7,321 bases of DNA, from positions 1-7,321 of the forward strand of contig JBDIBF010000115.1 of NCBI GenBank assembly GCA_039812765.1, in the 5' to 3' direction. The notes beneath the pieces were generated by a model, which was given only the letters and a program-made list of their open reading frames with translations, searched no databases and was not told the DNA's origin. Below, piece by piece: positions 6,691 to 7,321 of the stretch. Source of the DNA: JADJVL01 sp039812765. Lineage in GTDB: Bacteria; Acidobacteriota; Holophagae; Holophagales; Holophagaceae. How positions within the stretch are numbered: position 1 is the stretch's first letter; each line of letters opens with the position of its first letter. Position numbers and translations under genes: made by a program.

Positions 6691-6705
6691 AGCCGCGCGG
6701 CGGCT
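6691..6705. repeat. Perfect dyad AGCCGC-GCG-GCGGCT upstream of the ATPase
   Basis: Six-base arms around a three-base centre form a perfect inverted repeat, with its last base shared with the first TTATCGG repeat. It could be a protein-binding dyad or a small hairpin. Such short dyads also arise by chance in GC-rich DNA. Confidence 0.35.
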
Positions 6706-6731
6706 TATCGGACTAGGCTGTCTTTTATCGG
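6705..6731 (+). repeat. Direct repeat TTATCGG, two copies spaced 20 bp apart
   Basis: TTATCGG occurs at 6705-6711 and again at 6725-6731, a start-to-start distance of 20 bp, or about two helical turns, so both copies face the same side of the DNA. They flank the -10-like TAGGCT. A regulator operator for the copper ATPase is a plausible reading but remains inference. Confidence 0.4.
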
Positions 6732-6780
6732 GCGGACGCGGCGTGAGCACCGCGTTTCCTTCCTCGTCCGGTGCCGCGCC

Positions 6781-7321
6781 ATGTCCCTGCCCTCCCTCGA
6801 CGCCCCTTCGCCCCTGGCCCTGGGTTCCCAGGCCCGGCCCATCGCTGCCTTGAAGGACTGCATCCACTGCGGCACGGCGTTCGCGGGCCGCGGCCTCTTC
6901 TGCTGCGCGGGCTGCGAGACGGTCCACGGCATCCTCCTGGCGGGCGGCCTGGGGGAGTACTACGACCTCAAGGCCTCGGGCTACGCCTTCCAGCCCTCCG
7001 GCCCCGTGGACGGCCGCCCCGGCGCCTACGGGCACCTCGACAGCCCGGGATTGCGCTCCCGCTACCGGGGCGCCAACGGCGAGGCCCGCTTCTTCGTGGA
7101 GGGCATCCACTGCGTGGCCTGCCTCTGGCTCCTGGAGCGCCTGCCCCGCCTGTCCCCGGACGTCACGGCCTGCCGCCTGGACCTGGGCCAGTCCCTGCTC
7201 ACGGTGAAGCTGGCCCCGGAGGCCGGGCTGGCCCCGGTGGCCGCCCTCATCCACCGCCTGGGCTACCGGCCCCACGCCCTCCAGGACGACGCGGACCTCG
7301 AGGCCCTCCGGAAGGCCGAGC
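6781..7321 (+). CDS. ccoI: CcoI/FixI-type copper-transporting P1B-ATPase, N-terminal part (3'-partial)
   Basis: The first 180 residues are visible and the frame runs off the window. An N-terminal cysteine-rich metal-binding domain (PF12156-like) has CIHC at 27-30 and FCCAGCETV at 40-48, followed by GLGEYYDLK at 56-64. A heavy-metal-associated domain follows, with GIHCVAC (Cys111 and Cys114) and the end motif IHRLGYRP at 157-164. This order is characteristic of FixI/CcoI ATPases, which move Cu(I) across the inner membrane to assemble the copper site of cbb3-type cytochrome oxidases. The transmembrane and DKTGT catalytic regions lie downstream. The frame has no stop for about 180 bases upstream but also no ATG, GTG or TTG, so ATG 6781 is the best start, although its ribosome site is weak. 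A CopA-type exporter is less likely because those lack the CCxGC domain. Confidence 0.9.
   Translation, partial: MSLPSLDAPSPLALGSQARPIAALKDCIHCGTAFAGRGLFCCAGCETVHGILLAGGLGEYYDLKASGYAFQPSGPVDGRPGAYGHLDSPGLRSRYRGANGEARFFVEGIHCVACLWLLERLPRLSPDVTACRLDLGQSLLTVKLAPEAGLAPVAALIHRLGYRPHALQDDADLEALRKAE

Larger units (their letters stand above)
6599..6780. promoter_or_regulatory. Divergent intergenic region between the DUF2721 gene and the copper ATPase
   Basis: This 182-bp non-coding stretch must hold promoters for both flanking genes. Its right half contains the window's only noticeable AT-richer patches (around 6675-6680, 6705-6709 and 6721-6728). It holds dyads at 6649-6661 (GCCCG/CGGGC) and 6691-6705, and a direct repeat TTATCGG at 6705 and 6725. 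A -10-like TAGGCT lies at 6714-6719 on the plus strand, without a convincing -35. I could not assign exact promoters. Confidence 0.5.

Overview
The window is very GC-rich, with almost every codon ending in G or C, and is densely coding. It carries a bacterial respiratory locus: the distal half of an alternative complex III (ACIII) operon, followed by small helper genes and then the start of a copper-transport P-type ATPase. The gene content, GC level and protein style suggest an Acidobacteriota of the class Holophagae (Geothrix/Holophaga-like). That assignment is inference from recalled gene styles and was not tested by a search.

Layout. A plus-strand run of six tightly packed genes covers 1-4906: actC (5' end outside the window), a fused actD-actE, actF, a single-domain bacteriohemerythrin, a 51-residue tatA, and a mobA-like molybdopterin guanylyltransferase. 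Junctions are overlaps of 17, 4 and 14 bp or gaps of 8 and 19 bp, so they look like one transcription unit. After a short GC-rich hairpin and a 59-bp gap comes a plus-strand lipoprotein with LVIVD-type beta-propeller repeats (4966-6159). It converges, with a 17-bp overlap, on a minus-strand DUF2721 membrane protein (6143-6598). A 182-bp divergent intergenic region with a dyad and a 20-bp-spaced direct repeat separates this from the start of a CcoI/FixI-type copper P1B-ATPase (6781 to the window edge).

How the genes fit together. ACIII oxidises quinol and reduces cytochrome c in place of the bc1 complex. ActC and ActF are the two NrfD-like membrane subunits, ActD is a two-helix membrane subunit and ActE a monohaem cytochrome c. 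Here ActD and ActE form one polypeptide, with an extra transmembrane helix that would carry the chain to the periplasm for the haem domain. TatA could support Tat export of the large ActB subunit, encoded upstream outside the window, and MobA serves molybdoenzymes, which are also Tat clients. The hemerythrin is a possible O2-binding accessory. The CcoI-type ATPase implies a cbb3-type (copper) terminal oxidase elsewhere, perhaps just downstream.

The most interesting points are the ActD-ActE fusion, the hemerythrin/tatA/mobA tail of the ACIII operon, the shifted ligand spacing in the hemerythrin, and the repeat structure upstream of the ATPase. I found no mobile elements, CRISPR arrays, tRNAs or rRNAs.
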